Shown here piece after piece: positions 55,401 through 63,975 of a DNA stretch of 64,000 bases. The notes below the pieces were generated by a model that saw only the letters and a program-made list of their open reading frames with translations, did not search any database and had not been told where the DNA came from. The stretch lies in the NCBI GenBank assembly GCA_039621445.1, contig CP154956.1, positions 80,906,474 through 80,970,473 on the forward strand, in the 5' to 3' direction. The stretch is from Euglena gracilis (Eukaryota; Euglenida; Euglenophyceae; Euglenales). Positions within the stretch are counted from its first letter, which is position 1. Each line of letters begins with the position of its first letter. A program made the position numbers and the translations under genes.

Positions 55401-55710
55401 AACCATAATAATTGTTGAACCTGGGCCGTGCACTCTCCTGGCTTGCACACCTGGTCCATGGTTTGCCCTTCCTCGACACGGGCTGCCATTGGCCACTCAA
55501 GGCCTCAAGGCTCAAGGCCACTTGTCTTCTCGAGTTGGCTGTCGAGGATGAACTCATTGAAATCATTGAATTGGCACCATTGCTCATCTTCGATATTGCA
55601 CACTCTTCATTGCCTGATTTCGAACCTGAGGTGAAGGGATTGGAAGACAAAGACACACATTCTCCACCACGGTAATATTCTCCATGTGAAGATGTGGTTG
55701 GGTTGCGCAA
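52489..55710 (-). CDS. Pol polyprotein of element G: cytosine-5 MTase - Dam-like MTase - protease - RT
   Basis: A 1,073-codon open frame. (1) Residues 120-260, C5-MTase: motif I DLFSGKGSVG (124-133), motif IV VPCTEYSR with catalytic-type Cys 182, motif VI IENPRTG (220-226), then a motif VIII-like QKPTRIW (253-259). (2) Residues 350-460, Dam-like MTase: VDCFAS (355-360), NPPW (390-393), KLYFPPGTKLFEVDG. (3) Residues 505-620, aspartic protease: LDILVDTGAEANLI with DTG at 525-527. (4) Residues 790-1060, RT: GVVDMRGPNSQ, FSILDLKQAFHQQPL, VMGLTNASQQFQ and the YIDDILVG active site (922-929). The order MTases before protease is outside the usual Gag-PR-RT layout. The frame is intact within these domains. 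Capture of C5-MTases by retrotransposons has been described in a dinoflagellate and a charophyte alga; the two MTases side by side are the notable point here. It ends in a stop inside a 35-bp insertion before RNase H. Confidence 0.85.
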   Translation of the reverse strand: MRNPTTSSHGEYYRGGECVSLSSNPFTSGSKSGNEECAISKMSNGANSMISMSSSSTANSRRQVALSLEALSGQWQPVSRKGKPWTRCASQESARPRFNNYYGCLSPRTSMKGVGSWKVPKALDLFSGKGSVGRCLEENGYQVVSLDVNPKFHPTHVTDILEWNYRKYPRGYFQVITASVPCTEYSRAKTVGERNLEWADQLVTKTLEIVEYFQPKLWWIENPRTGLLPKRHCVQNLNFIDVDYCQFSDWGYQKPTRIWGSQNLLSLKDKLCDGKTCPHLMVSEGGGLVHKEQLGGNGMRVSTQQKWRVPEKLVEYLLSALDFKEEKFSFKREDYAVRNSFVQMIEESFQRRAEVDCFASTQNSQCTSYLTEKENALAVPWGGGGTVWLNPPWSLWPKVAKKLQKDPCDAICILPDWNRGWVRELVWKATKKLYFPPGTKLFEVDGKPMGGVKWGVWALLIEGNKPPANTSNPKKPKVVHLKSRMVKKRYPPTGIEKFSKDRQLLIRTRVVLGNGEEQNLDILVDTGAEANLIKQGLVSEHLMYSAEHPLRFETANGQALSGGGRCTKVVMKLQGEVNDNTPPTDFEYDVEFYEANIKVDAILSYPWLVQTKIGIFPHHRALVVEEPELTFLFGVRDHRRKRQGKVPNTLPQRGGVTNLEKFGFQFPMEGFDQRGQALDEHSLKILGKNLEIANENPLPIRKMIIAREGEGNNETESKEGERIRELREEIFGRYGGTVFRSKVQPDPPVRGPCGYAFIPLQEGARPTRQKPFFMHGERKEALEKITQDWIDMKFIEPATTKNSEWLSQTFPVPKKSADFPWRGVVDMRGPNSQSRRCNYPLPKIEDILVKHGANQMFSILDLKQAFHQQPLHPDSRPITCSFTPKGLYQWRVNVMGLTNASQQFQQMMDDRLAPVRDIATPYIDDILVGTTVGEGEDLLEAHKRDLCRVLVLLAEEIFVVDPKKAELFIKEVEFCGQMGYGMRRPAPGKLRAIEKWEVPTTITALRAFLGFTNYYNTYTHMYAQVAAPLQDKLKVSREEGKKGSKKWVEFGEVEHKAFEELKKRLCSGLILRV

Positions 55711-56445
55711 AATGCCTTGGGGGTTTTCGATGCCCGAGGATGTAAACCCCTCAAAAACATGACCCCGGCGTCCCTAATGACGAATAGGGTGGGCCACCGC
55801 TGGCGTTGGGTTATTGTTATTGCCCTTCCCCCCTTTGGCACCGAAATTCTGGTCAAATCCTTTGCCTCTCCCCCTTCCCTTACCACCCTTCCCCTTGTAC
55901 CCCTGTTGGTTACCCCCATACCATTGGGAGTTATTTGCCCCATGCCCCTGGGAATTATTCCCCCCTTTCCATTGGCTGCCCTTGCCATACGGCTGAAAAT
56001 TGTTTCTGTTCCACGGGGCTTGTCTAGCAACATACGGCATTGTTGGTTGTGAGGGGGGTGGGATCCATTGTGCCCCCCCCCACCACCGGTCTTTGCACAT
56101 TGGGTGGGTTCTCCACCGTTGAAAGCCTTGAAGAATTGCTTGATGGCTGCACATTTGAAGATGAAACCGCAACAAATTGATCAGGTTTTGCTGTTTCGCT
56201 GATTTGTGATTTGCTTCTGGCTGGGGGAGGTGTCGTTGCCCTACCCGGGGTTGACCCAGGTGAACTCTTCCGACTCCCCGATTGCCTCCCCCCTCGATTT
56301 TCAGCACCCACCGATCTTGAACGCCTGAACCCTTGATAGCCTGGGGATGAAACAGAACTTTGTAAGGCGTCATGCTTGTTTCTGAGTGTCAACTTTGTTT
56401 TCACGAGGTTGAAAATATCCTCGGTGGTCAAAATTGGTTCAATTT
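55711..56445 (-). CDS. Gag C-terminus of element G and candidate gag/pol readthrough stop
   Basis: Minus-strand EIEPILTTEDIFNLVKTKLT then RS/SG-rich sequence (GFRRSRSVGAENRGGRQSGS), a 1-nt shift at a C9 run near 56,080, and a Gly/Lys/Asn/Arg-rich tail (GYKGKGGKGRGRGKGFDQN) that probably binds RNA in place of a zinc knuckle. The tail ends HPIRH followed by TAG (55,774-55,776). The same frame then runs open into pol (55,710 and 56,373 differ by a multiple of three). UAG followed by G, as here, is also the context used for readthrough in murine leukaemia virus, so suppression of this stop could make Gag-Pol. Confidence 0.55.
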
Positions 56446-59166
56446 CCTGAACCTGAGAAACAAAACGTTTGAACCGTCAAACTCTTTGCCATGAAAACTC
56501 TTGACTTTTTCATAGGCAGAGATGTCAGGGAAAATGATTTCAAATTCCCCCTCGTGAATTTCCGACACTTTTGTGGGTCTTTTCCCAAGTATTCTCCCCA
56601 AGCTTTCCGAAACCATTTCTGAATTCCTATTCCCTGGCACCTTTAGGCGTAAAGTTGGCTGATTATTCAGCCTCCTTTCCTCCTCATCTGAAACCCATTT
56701 TAGGATGAATGAGGGAAGTTTCTGCAACAAAAGCCGTTTTGCTTCCCCCTCCCCAGCATCCTTAACCTTGCACTTGGCCATCTTGAAATTCGCCTGAAAT
56801 TCAAGCCAGTGCTCAAGGGCTACTTTGCCCATATTAAAAAGGCTCACCTGCTGCCAATTTTGCCTTGCCCCAGATTCCTGGTTCTGCGAAAATGTCATTT
56901 CCAGGTGACCCCACCCGGCATTAAAATTGATCCCCCCTTCCTTGAGTTGGAGCTTCAGAATTTTTTTGCTCGTTTCGTCAAGACAATCCTCCAACAGAGC
57001 AACTTTCAAATCATCACTGACCTCCCCCCCTCCAGAAGTCAGTTTCCGTAAAAATGCTTCCCAATCCTCTGAAAATTGCTGCCAATCCTGTGATTTCCCT
57101 GAAAATTTGGGTGCAATCAAATTTCTCATCACATGCTGCAATGCTGGGTTTCCAACGCTTATGACTGGGGGTCGCTGGGGTGCCCCCCCAATGGCACAAA
57201 TGCCACTGACCTGATTTATTGCAATTGCACCCCCCTGTGAACTATTTGATGGTCTACACCCGCCCAGGTCTACATCCCAGATTTCACATGGCATCATTGG
57301 GGTCACCCCTTTAATCCCAAAAATCCCAGATGATTGAGCCGGTGACACCCCCTTGGTGCCAAAAATCCCAGAATTTGGCTGATTTATTGTCTTGGGCTGG
57401 GCCACTTCAGGTGCCTTGGGATCAATTTGCTGTGTTTTTTCGGCTGAAATTTCCTCAACCCTCCCCTCCATGAAATCCAAACGAGTCTGCAAAGTTTGAC
57501 ACAGTTTTTGCAAACCCTCCCGTTGACTCTTTTCACGCTGAAAATCTGTCTGCATGTTCATCAAAACTGTGAAAAATTGCTGTTTCATTCGATTTTCAAT
57601 GTCAGTTTGCAATTTTTCAAACTGTTCTTCCTTTTGGGTTTGCCTCAGCTTTTCATCCATCATTTGCACCATCATAGTTTCCATCATTTTTCTGACCTTG
57701 GCTGCCATTTCCCTCCGAACTTCCAGTTGAATTGTTGCTTCTGATTTTCCCAGCATTTCAACCATCTTATCCCAAGGCACCTCCTGGCTGCCCAGAAATT
57801 TCTCAATTGCTGCGACCCTGCCCCCCAGAGCTTTGCTCTCGTTTCTTGTTGCTTCAAATCGCTGCTGAATTTCCTGGGCCAATGTCCCAAAACTTGATTT
57901 TGATTCCTCCCCCACCATTTTCAGCCCAGCAGCGATTTCGGCAAATTTTCTGTCCACCCCAGAGCATAGCTCACGATTTCCTAGCCGAACTGCCAAAATT
58001 TCCTTCTGAAAATCTGACTTAATTTCCTCAACAGAATGCAAACAAATGCCAACTTGTTCGACCAACCCACCTGGTGCAAACAATTTGTTCTGGACATCTT
58101 TTCCACAGCTCTCAAGTTGTGCCAGCTCACCACCCAGAAAATCCCGTAATTTCTTCTCAAAATCATGAAATTTCCCGTCGATCTGCCTTTGAACTTCAAT
58201 CCCCAAAAGTTGTTTGTGGCAGTTTGCAATGTTTTCCACAGCACTCCCCCCTTCCTGGCATCGTAAAATAAATTGGCTGACTGATTGCTGAATTTGCTCC
58301 TGATTTTGCTTTTCGTGCTCAAACTGGCTGCACATTTCAGCAGTTTGTTTCTCCAAATTTTCATGGATGAAATGCAAAAGTTCTGTCTGTGCTCGAGCAT
58401 TTTTTTCAGCCAAATTCTTCTCAAAAATTTCCAGCCGATTCTCAATCACAACCTGGGGGGGAATTATGCTCTCCCAGTTAGTTATGCTTCGGCTCAATTC
58501 TTGTAAATAACAATCCACCCCATATGCCCATTGGTCCCATGAGTCAAAATCATCACCCCCCATCATTTGACAATTTGATTCGGGGGGCTGTGGTCCAAAA
58601 ACAGGGGGCTGAAAAACAGACAATTCTGGTTCCATTTCCTCATCCCCCCTGATTTCCATGTTAGACCCTACTTGATTTAACAGCCCGGCTGGCCCCCCTA
58701 CGGCCAGATTGGAAGATTCAGTCATTAAAACTGCTGATGTTAAATTTTCAGGGGCTGGCTGTGTCGAAATTAACATCCCCTCGCTGGCTGTTAATCCACG
58801 GTTAACTGAAAATCTGTCCTCCAGTAAAAGTACAGGTTCACCCCCTTCAATTTGTGGGAGATGTGTCCCAAATTCTGGGCACTTATTTCCAAACTGGCTG
58901 TCCAGCTGGGGGGTTTGCATCAGAAAACTGTAATTCGCAGAAAAATTTGGCAGATTTTGCTCCAAACCCTGATTTCTGGGTGGTACCCAACCTGCAGGAA
59001 TCAAAAAATCCTCCATTTCTCTCAACCGATCTGGGTTTTGCGCACCCTCCCGCTCCGTTTCACAGTCACTTTGATACGACGGGCGGGATTCTGCCCACTG
59101 AACCAGCTGATTTTCCCCTTCTGGCTGTGAAATTTCCCCCTGTGCAGTTATCATCCTTATGGGGAA
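56428..59166 (-). CDS. Gag of element G, coiled coil and core
   Basis: About 910 codons from the MITE junction to a stop at 56,428. A long coiled coil (CSQFEHEKQNQEQIQQSVSQ, LGGRVAAIEKFLGSQEVPWD, MKQQFFTVLMNMQTDFQREK) is followed by short SGIFGTKGVSPAQ repeats and the Gag core: IAPKFSGKSQDWQQFSEDWE, DLKVALLEDCLDETSKKILK, FNMGKVALEHWLEFQANFKM, KRLLLQKLPSFILKWVSDEE. The core matches those of C and D. Its last residues run into a frameshift to the C-terminal piece. Expected role: particle assembly around element RNA. Confidence 0.75.
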   Translation of the reverse strand, partial: FPIRMITAQGEISQPEGENQLVQWAESRPSYQSDCETEREGAQNPDRLREMEDFLIPAGWVPPRNQGLEQNLPNFSANYSFLMQTPQLDSQFGNKCPEFGTHLPQIEGGEPVLLLEDRFSVNRGLTASEGMLISTQPAPENLTSAVLMTESSNLAVGGPAGLLNQVGSNMEIRGDEEMEPELSVFQPPVFGPQPPESNCQMMGGDDFDSWDQWAYGVDCYLQELSRSITNWESIIPPQVVIENRLEIFEKNLAEKNARAQTELLHFIHENLEKQTAEMCSQFEHEKQNQEQIQQSVSQFILRCQEGGSAVENIANCHKQLLGIEVQRQIDGKFHDFEKKLRDFLGGELAQLESCGKDVQNKLFAPGGLVEQVGICLHSVEEIKSDFQKEILAVRLGNRELCSGVDRKFAEIAAGLKMVGEESKSSFGTLAQEIQQRFEATRNESKALGGRVAAIEKFLGSQEVPWDKMVEMLGKSEATIQLEVRREMAAKVRKMMETMMVQMMDEKLRQTQKEEQFEKLQTDIENRMKQQFFTVLMNMQTDFQREKSQREGLQKLCQTLQTRLDFMEGRVEEISAEKTQQIDPKAPEVAQPKTINQPNSGIFGTKGVSPAQSSGIFGIKGVTPMMPCEIWDVDLGGCRPSNSSQGGAIAINQVSGICAIGGAPQRPPVISVGNPALQHVMRNLIAPKFSGKSQDWQQFSEDWEAFLRKLTSGGGEVSDDLKVALLEDCLDETSKKILKLQLKEGGINFNAGWGHLEMTFSQNQESGARQNWQQVSLFNMGKVALEHWLEFQANFKMAKCKVKDAGEGEAKRLLLQKLPSFILKWVSDEEERRLNNQPTLRLKVPGNRNSEMVSESLGRILGKRPTKVSEIHEGEFEIIFPDISAYEKVKSFHGKEFDGSNVLFLRFRKLNQF

Positions 59167-59462
59167 CAGGGGTTTTTTTAAGACCGGGGGGGGAGGGGGG
59201 GTCCCCCCCCACCCACCCACCCCCTAGAGGGGGGGCCCCCCCGGGGGGGGGAAGGGGGGTCCGGGGGACCCACAAAAAATGGCCGAAAAATCGCGAAAAG
59301 TGCTAAAAATAGATTTTTTTCGGCGCCTGCGGCGGCGAAAAGTATATCCCACCCCCCTCCGGGGGGGACCCCCCCCCCGGGGGGGGAGGGGGTCCGGCGG
59401 ACCCACCCACCCTACCCCTCCCCCTCCCCCCCCCCGGGGGTCCAAACTTAAAAAAATCCCTG
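59167..59462. mobile_element. 296-bp hAT-like MITE in gag of element G
   Basis: Terminal inverted repeats CAGGGGTTTTTTTAAG and CTTAAAAAAATCCCTG, with an exact 8-bp target duplication ATGGGGAA at 59,159-59,166 and 59,463-59,470. CAGGG ends and 8-bp duplications are characteristic of the hAT superfamily. The interior is C/G-rich with no gene. Removing the element and one target copy (304 bp) puts the gag frames on both sides in phase, which confirms the boundaries. Confidence 0.9.
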
Positions 59463-60373
59463 ATGGGGAAACAGTTTACAGGGCTATCCCCTGATTTTTC
59501 AGACGAAAACTCTGAATTATCACCTGAGGCAACCTGTGATTGTGTAAAACCTGTGATTGTAAATGGCAGGGAGCTGGGAATTGATTGATTTGAGATTGAA
59601 GATTGATTGGCAGACCCTGCAGAAAAACCTGAATGATTCCATTCGCCCAGCTGACTTCGACCAACTGATTGAAACAACCCCTCAGATTCCACAGATTCTG
59701 CAGTTCTGACATTTTGATTTCGGGGGCTGCTCTCCGAAAATTCTGGTGGCTGACCTGAAAAATTCTGTGATTCCACATTCACAGACTCAGCAAACTTTTT
59801 GGACTCTGAAAACTCTGTGACCGTGTCAAACTTTTCAGCAAGATTTCTGCTGGCTGTGCCAGCAAATTCGTCCCTGTTTTCTGGGCTGAAAAAAGTTTTG
59901 TCGACAGGGCTGGCAAAAAATTCTCTGCTTGTCATGTTCAGGGAATTCGAAAACTTTTCACTGACGAAGTCAGTGAATCCACTTCTGCCAACCATGTTCA
60001 GGGGTTCTGGTTTGCCATCAACCGAATCCAAAAATTCTTCACTGACAGAGTCAGTGAAGCAACCTCTGCGTACCATGTTCACACCCGGCGCCCCCCCTGC
60101 GAGTGTCGGACCCGAGACCCCAGCCCCCCGGCCGGCTGCCTCGTCCCCGACACCCACCCTTGGGGCTGCCGTTCCCTGGCCCGGGGCCAGTGTTTTTCCG
60201 GGTGGTGGAGGGCTCAGGCCACCCCCCGTTTCGCCCACTGGTGTACCCCCCGACCAGAGGGGTGTGCGTAGGATCGAATTTGCTTTCCCCCTGAAAACTT
60301 GCACAAAGTCAAAATTCCGTTCCTTAAAAAATGTAATCCCAAATTTCAGTCCCCACGAAGCCATTTCACCCAC
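59463..60373 (-). CDS. Gag N-terminus of element G
   Basis: About 300 codons from ATG 60,373: MGEMASWGLKFGITFFKERN, a Pro/Gly-rich part, then Ser/Phe/Glu-rich repeats of about 25 residues (RRGCFTDSVSEEFLDSVDG, GRSGFTDFVSEKFSNSLN). It is in phase with the downstream gag once the MITE is discounted. Unknown function, probably an unstructured N-terminal extension. Upstream no LTR or primer-binding site is visible. Confidence 0.65.
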
Positions 60374-60723
60374 CCTTTCTTAAGTATGCAAAAACACTGG
60401 AAATGGTCAGGGTGGGTGTTTTGGTGCAATGGATGGCGGTAAAAGGCAAGAGAAACACGCACACACCGTGAAAGTGGGAAGAGGGACCTGAAATTGACAA
60501 TTCTTCCAAACAATGCAACTTGTCTTGAATTCAATTCTCCAATTCAATTGTTGATTGATGCCAATGTCAAAAAAACCCACAAAGGTCTGCGGAAGCAAAT
60601 TGTGTTAAATTAGAACCTCAAATTAGGCTTTTCCTATTGAATGCGCGTTCTGCGCGGAATGAAAATTCCGTGTTTTCAAAAGCCTCCGCCCTACCATTTT
60701 TGACTGTCGGACGCCCCCGACAG
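60374..60723. other. Spacer between element G and a DIRS-like copy
   Basis: May hold the G leader. No CTGCTACCA (minus-strand primer-binding site) is present. A perfect inverted repeat GACTGTCGG...CCGACAGTC lies at 60,703-60,725. Confidence 0.5.
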
Positions 60724-61938
60724 TCAACACATGGGTACTGCTGTCTGAGTGCAACTCCCTGGTTGCATTTTGGTGGAAGGGTCTGGGTAAGATGATTCTG
60801 GGGGGGGGGGCTGGGCTTGGGGTGTTGGACACTGCACCCCTAGGTCCCCTAGGGCTTGGGCCCTTGTAAAAGGAATTTTATCTGGGGGGATGTGCATGCA
60901 CTCTCTCCCTCTCTGCTCACCTCTCTGGATGATCTTGTTGTTGGAAGACATACCATAGGGCTTAATGCCCCTGTTTGGCCTATCTGGTCTTCTCCATGCT
61001 GATGTGGTTGGTTGACATACCATAGGTGGGCCTCTGTGGGTCCCCCCCTTGATTGATTGATCGGGAATTGATAAATAAATGTTGGAGGGGTTTCTGCCCC
61101 TCCCTCCAAAAGGGCCACTGTGTGTCCCTTTGCCCCTGGGGGCTAGGTCCTTGAAAGGGCCACTGTGGGTCCCTTTTCCTCCTGCGGCTGGGTCATTGAA
61201 AGGGCCACTGTGGGTCCCTTTATCCACCATTGTTGGCAGAGGGCCACTGTGGGTCCCTCGGGGGATTTCTCCAGCAGCATCCTTAGCTTCTTGGTGGCCA
61301 CTGTGGGTCCACCCTGCTGGTCTCCAAGGTTTCCGTGTATAATTTTTTTTTCCATATTCCATCTTGTGGTCTTCCGGGCCTTGATTTCTTCTTGGCCTCC
61401 AACCCCATTGGAAATCTGGGGGGGCTGCTGTGGCCCCCCCTTGTCCCCTTGAGAGGGGCTGTTGTGATAGATGAATTGCGGGGGTTGGACAGACCTTTTC
61501 TGCCGCTTCCTGAGGGGATTTGCTTGTGAAACTGGCCCCCATGGCCCCTGTGGTGTTGACCTCCTTGGCCTTGATTCCATCTCCCCATCTTCTGGCCAGT
61601 TTGTGCCCAGGTTGCTGGGCGCCTTTGGGGGAGATGCCCCTGATGTGTGGGCTTTGATTGTCCAATTGTGAAGCATTTTGGGCCCCCATGGCCCAGTCTT
61701 TGCCCACCAATGGCTGGGGCTGGCTTCTGTCTTCGGGGCCTTCTGGCCACAGTGGTCCAAGGACCGTGGCCGTCACTGGGGGGGGTTTTGGGCTATGAAA
61801 TTTCTGGGGTGGGGGGCTGGGTGGGAAGAACGGCCACGGTTTGCCACGTGTTGACCGCATCTCCAAGGTCTCCAGCTGCTGCGGCCACTCCTCCAGGAGG
61901 TCAGTGGCCATATAATTCCAATTTCTTCTCCACTGCAT
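60724..61938 (-). CDS. ORF1 of the DIRS-like deletion derivative, fused to an RNase H stub
   Basis: A 404-codon open frame. It starts MQWRRNWNYMATDLLEEWPQ, contains KPPPVTATVLGPLWPEGP (matching copy H), and five to six copies of KGTHSGPF-type repeats (plus-strand GGGCCACTGTGGGTCCCTTT at 61,105-61,320), then SAWRRPDRPNRGIKPYGM and a tail KMQPGSCTQTAV from RNase H read in a shifted frame. Of all copies in the window this ORF1 is the longest uninterrupted one, so the non-autonomous copy has the best-preserved ORF1. Confidence 0.6.
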   Translation of the reverse strand: MQWRRNWNYMATDLLEEWPQQLETLEMRSTRGKPWPFFPPSPPPQKFHSPKPPPVTATVLGPLWPEGPEDRSQPQPLVGKDWAMGAQNASQLDNQSPHIRGISPKGAQQPGHKLARRWGDGIKAKEVNTTGAMGASFTSKSPQEAAEKVCPTPAIHLSQQPLSRGQGGATAAPPDFQWGWRPRRNQGPEDHKMEYGKKNYTRKPWRPAGWTHSGHQEAKDAAGEIPRGTHSGPLPTMVDKGTHSGPFNDPAAGGKGTHSGPFKDLAPRGKGTHSGPFGGRGRNPSNIYLSIPDQSIKGGTHRGPPMVCQPTTSAWRRPDRPNRGIKPYGMSSNNKIIQRGEQRGRECMHIPPDKIPFTRAQALGDLGVQCPTPQAQPPPPESSYPDPSTKMQPGSCTQTAVPMC

Positions 61939-62230
61939 TGCTCATCGAAGTCGAAATTGAAATTTGACAATTGAAGTCTCAATTGACTTTCGTCTGGTTC
62001 GTGTTCTTCTGGATATTGAATTGATATTGACTTCTTTTCTCAGTTCTTCCTCGTTCTTGAACTCTGTTCCTTTCTTCTGGGTGTCGAAGGGCAAGTTAAG
62101 AATCAGCCAACCCCGGCAAAAAAGGCACTCAGCGGGACCTCCTAACCCAGCACACCAAAACAATCACACAACAAACCGCCGGCAAGCAAGGCATGGCCTC
62201 ACAGTGGCAAAGTGAGGAGCCCGAGGTGTC
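60724..62230 (-). mobile_element. DIRS-like internal-deletion derivative
   Basis: Minus strand: terminal module arm (62,230-62,060), leader, then an ORF1 that runs directly from its C-terminal region into the RNase H start without any RT. The junction reads TACCCAGACCCTTCCACC joined to AAAATGCAACC, the latter matching 40,322 in copy H. So about 1.1 kb of RT was lost. Confidence 0.65.
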
Positions 62231-62242
62231 CAAAAAAACTTC

Positions 62243-63289
62243 ATGTGTTCAGGCGGGGCTATGGCAGCCAGAACCGCACAGGCCATGGAGGAAACAAAGG
62301 CCATGACGGTGCAACCAGCCATGAAGGCATCTACACCATCCAAAGTCGCTGGAACAAAGGCCAAGGTGGCCACCAGCACCAAGGCCCACAGGACATGGCA
62401 GCGGCAGAAAAGGTCAGACACACCATCCGCATCATTTCTCAATCACACCACCCACCAGGGGTCATGGGTGGGGCCCCAAGAACCCTGCAAGATTTCAATT
62501 TGGCATAGAGACCCACAAATCAACCAGGCCATTGGGGCCTTTCAAGTCATCATCAAGGCCACTGGGGCCAGAAATATCAAGAAGATCAATTTCAACAAGA
62601 TCACAAGGGGGGTCTATCACAGGCCCCCCAGAAGCTAAGGGGCAGCCCTGCAAGGGCTTTGTATTTAGATGGGCAACCCCCTGCCCAGCCCAAGGAGGAA
62701 AAGGAAGGGGGAGACTCCCCACCAGCATTTATTCCTGCTCAACAAACAAGGGGGGTACCCACACTGGCCCCCCTATGGTATTGGATACCAACACCATCAA
62801 CATCAAGAAGGCCAGATGGGCAAATCCGGGGCAGTAAGCCCTACGGTATGGAAACCAACAACAAGATCCTCCAGAGAGAGTGTGAGCAGAGAGGGAGGGA
62901 GTGCGTGCACATCCCCCCAGAAATATTTTCTTTTTCCGAGGGCTCAAGCCCTAGGGGCTCTAGGGGCTGTGAAATGTCCAACACCCCCCACCCAGCCCCC
63001 AAAAAATGACCTAGTTGGGAAAATAAATTCCATGGAGGAAAAATGGGGAGACACCCCCCTGTACCAGAGGCTTCAAAAAAGTCTAAAATGGTGGTTAAAA
63101 CATGCCCCCCCAGCAACAAGTCAAATGATCAAAAATGGAATTCAACCCCCCTGGGTAAATCCCCCAAAATTGTCCATCCACCCAAAACCCAGAGCCAACT
63201 TGGACCTAAACCAGGCAGAAGAATTCTTCTGGATTTCAAAAAAACTGGGTCAGCGAAACGAGTTTGGGATTCAGAAACCCAGCATTTGA
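62243..63289 (+). pseudogene. ORF1 of DIRS-like copy I
   Basis: Three frames: 62,243-62,638 (AMTVQPAMKASTPSKVAGTK), 62,532-62,837, and 62,669-63,289 (GSACTSPQKYFLFPRAQALG, EEKWGDTPLYQRLQKSLKWW, LGQRNEFGIQKPSI). The last covers the ORF1-RT border. Frameshifted. Confidence 0.5.
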
Positions 63290-63975
63290 TCCCATGGTTT
63301 TTAATTTCAAAACCAGGGGGGGAACAACCAAGTGGAGAATGATCAGCGACTGCAGAGAACTTAATCAGCAGTTTCAGGTAAAACCTTTCAAGCTGGATCA
63401 TATCCAGCACATTTTTCCAGTTTTGGAAAAAGGTCACTGGGCAGCAAAAATAGACCTGAAGGATGCCTTTTTCCATTAAGTCCAAGCCTAAGGCCATTTT
63501 TAAGGCATCAGGTGGGGGGGCAGTCCTGGGAATTTCAAATTGGCTTCTTTTCGGCTAAATGTGATGCCCCAAATCTTCATGTCAGTCATGAGAACTTTCG
63601 AAAAGCTGTGGAGAAAAAGGGGCATCCAGGTCTTTATTTACCTGGACGACATTTTGCTGGTGGCCCCCACCCAAAACACTTTATAAAATCACCTGAACCC
63701 AGTCATCAAAGATTTGCTGTTTTCAGGGTTCAAAATCAATATGAAAAGTCCACCCTCCAGCCCACTCAAGTGGTAACCCATCTTGGTTTTCAGCTAAACT
63801 TCCAGGAAGGAAAGCTGCAGGTGCCCCCCCAGAAAGCCAAAACTGTAAAAAAGGAGCTGGGAAAAGTTGTGAAAAAAGATCACATGTCAAAAAGGCAGCT
63901 GGCTGCCATTTTGGGCCAAATAAGATGCAACCCAATGGCCCTGCCCATTTTAAGGGCTTTTACAAACTCCCTGGC
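63043..63975 (+). pseudogene. DIRS-like reverse transcriptase of copy I (partial)
   Basis: GSAKRVWDSETQHLIPWFLI, WRMISDCRELNQQFQVKPFK, HWAAKIDLKDAFF (motif A), RLNVMPQIFMSV, YLDDILLVAPTQN (YLDD at 63,639-63,650), QPTQVVTHLGFQLNFQEGKL and QLAAILGQIRCNPMALPIL. Four or more shifts, mostly at homopolymers. It continues beyond 64,000. Confidence 0.7.

Larger units (their letters stand above)
48177..60373 (-). mobile_element. Element G: Ty3/gypsy chromodomain element with two DNA methyltransferase domains
   Basis: Read leftward on the minus strand: gag N-terminus (60,373) - MITE - gag - pol (C5-MTase, Dam-like MTase, protease, RT) - RNase H - integrase - nested LTR insertion - integrase C-terminus - chromodomain (48,177). 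RT-RNase H-integrase order, an HHCC/DDE integrase and a C-terminal chromodomain define a Ty3/gypsy chromovirus-like element. Flanking LTRs were not identified: the left side joins truncated element D and the right side joins a DIRS-like copy within 350 bp. At least nine lesions make this copy non-autonomous. Confidence 0.85.
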
